DNA from: Alphaproteobacteria bacterium
GTDB taxonomy: Bacteria; Pseudomonadota; Alphaproteobacteria; UBA6615
Reading direction: 5' to 3'
Length of the DNA: 6,979 nt
NCBI GenBank assembly: GCA_017643325.1
Contig: JAEPNS010000175.1
Coordinates: 1 to 6,979 of the forward strand
The notes beneath the pieces were generated by a model, which worked only from the letters and a program-made list of their open reading frames with translations, was not told where the DNA came from and searched no databases. A program made the translations under genes and the position numbers. Shown here piece after piece: positions 6,541 through 6,979 of this stretch (position 1 is the stretch's first letter; each line of letters begins with the position of its first letter).

Positions 6541-6979
6541 TCAGAAGGAGAACCGAAGCGTTCCGGACAGCGTGTAAGCCGAATAGTCCTCACGCCCCAG
6601 TGCCGTTGTGCCTTCGATCGTGCCGACCGTGCGTTCGGACAGCTCGATGCTCGCGCCGAGGCCGACTGTCGCACCGAAGTCCTCGACCGACGGGCGATTG
6701 CCCGCGGCGAAAGCCGAATAGTCCTCGGTTTCCCAGTCATACTCACCGACCACCGAAAGGAACGGCACGAATTTCGGGTTCGCGGTGTAAGCGAGACCGG
6801 CACCGAAGCTCAAACGACCCAGCTGGGTGTCTGATTCCGGCACCGTAACGCCGCCGGCGCCGGATTCCGTGTATCCGTCATTCGTGGAATCGAGCCAGAG
6901 CAGGCCTACCTTCGGAGTAAACGCGAAATTCCCGCGCCGCACGAGATAGGTCAGGTTCGTCGACGCAAACCACGTCGAC
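6541..6979 (-). CDS. Autotransporter-type outer-membrane beta-barrel, C-terminal part (5' end off window)
   Basis: The frame is open from the right window edge to the TGA at 6541-6543, giving 145 visible residues. The earlier part is missing, and the GTG at 6942 is internal. The residues alternate polar and hydrophobic as amphipathic strands: WFASTNLTYLV, FAFTPKVGLLWL, RLSFGAGLAYT, FVPFLSVVGEYDWE, FGATVGLGASIEL, VGTIEGTTALG. The protein ends LSGTLRFSF, a C-terminal Phe with alternating hydrophobics, which is the BAM-recognition beta-signal. The order and spacing fit the autotransporter beta-domain (type V secretion, about 260-300 residues), of which roughly the last half is seen. Whether a passenger domain precedes it cannot be known here. 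Other outer-membrane barrels remain possible. The gene ends in its own terminator, so it forms the 3' end of a transcription unit. Confidence 0.8.
   Translation of the reverse strand, partial: STWFASTNLTYLVRRGNFAFTPKVGLLWLDSTNDGYTESGAGGVTVPESDTQLGRLSFGAGLAYTANPKFVPFLSVVGEYDWETEDYSAFAAGNRPSVEDFGATVGLGASIELSERTVGTIEGTTALGREDYSAYTLSGTLRFSF
6576..6591 (-). repeat. 16-base direct repeat in the beta-barrel gene, copy 1
   Basis: AAGCCGAATAGTCCTC (plus-strand reading) recurs exactly at 6711-6726, 135 bases (45 codons) away and in the same reading frame. Both copies encode EDYSA, followed by Tyr here and Phe in the other copy, so this is a repeated strand/turn motif within the barrel. Confidence 0.7.
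6711..6726 (-). repeat. 16-base direct repeat in the beta-barrel gene, copy 2
   Basis: Exact copy of the 6576-6591 sequence, encoding EDYSAF in the same frame. It is probably a duplicated beta-strand element rather than a mobile or regulatory repeat. Confidence 0.7.

Overview
The window is GC-rich throughout and codes for a lipoprotein, an outer-membrane beta-barrel that ends in phenylalanine, and an ABC exporter of the O-antigen/capsule type. Together these point to a Gram-negative proteobacterium. I cannot name the class or genus from the sequence alone. Nearly every base is coding, and no tRNA, rRNA, CRISPR array or insertion sequence is visible.

Left half, plus strand (1-3283): the 3' part of a Wzt-like polysaccharide-export ABC ATPase enters from the window edge. 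Its usual C-terminal sugar-recognition domain is replaced by two discoidin (F5/8 type C)-like modules. It is joined by an ATGA overlap to a TIGR00180-like glycosyltransferase, and a GT2 family glycosyltransferase follows after 25 bases. These three look like one operon that makes and exports a surface polysaccharide.

Right half, minus strand (6979-3273): reading leftwards there is the C-terminal part of an autotransporter-type outer-membrane beta-barrel, then a strong intrinsic terminator, then an alpha/beta-hydrolase lipoprotein. A rhamnosyltransferase-like GT2 enzyme and an ABC-2 (Wzm-like) permease come next. The permease has an extra C-terminal region of about 175 residues that I read as a degenerate, catalytically dead ABC ATPase-like domain. 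The two gene groups converge tail to tail and overlap by 11 bases at 3273-3283.

Taken together, 1-5618 is part of a surface-polysaccharide (O-antigen or capsule) locus with ABC-dependent export. 5661-6979 looks like its flank, or at least a different functional block. The points most worth a second look are the discoidin-tailed ATPase, the permease with the pseudo-ATPase tail, and the perfect terminator that lies inside the signal-peptide codons of the lipoprotein.
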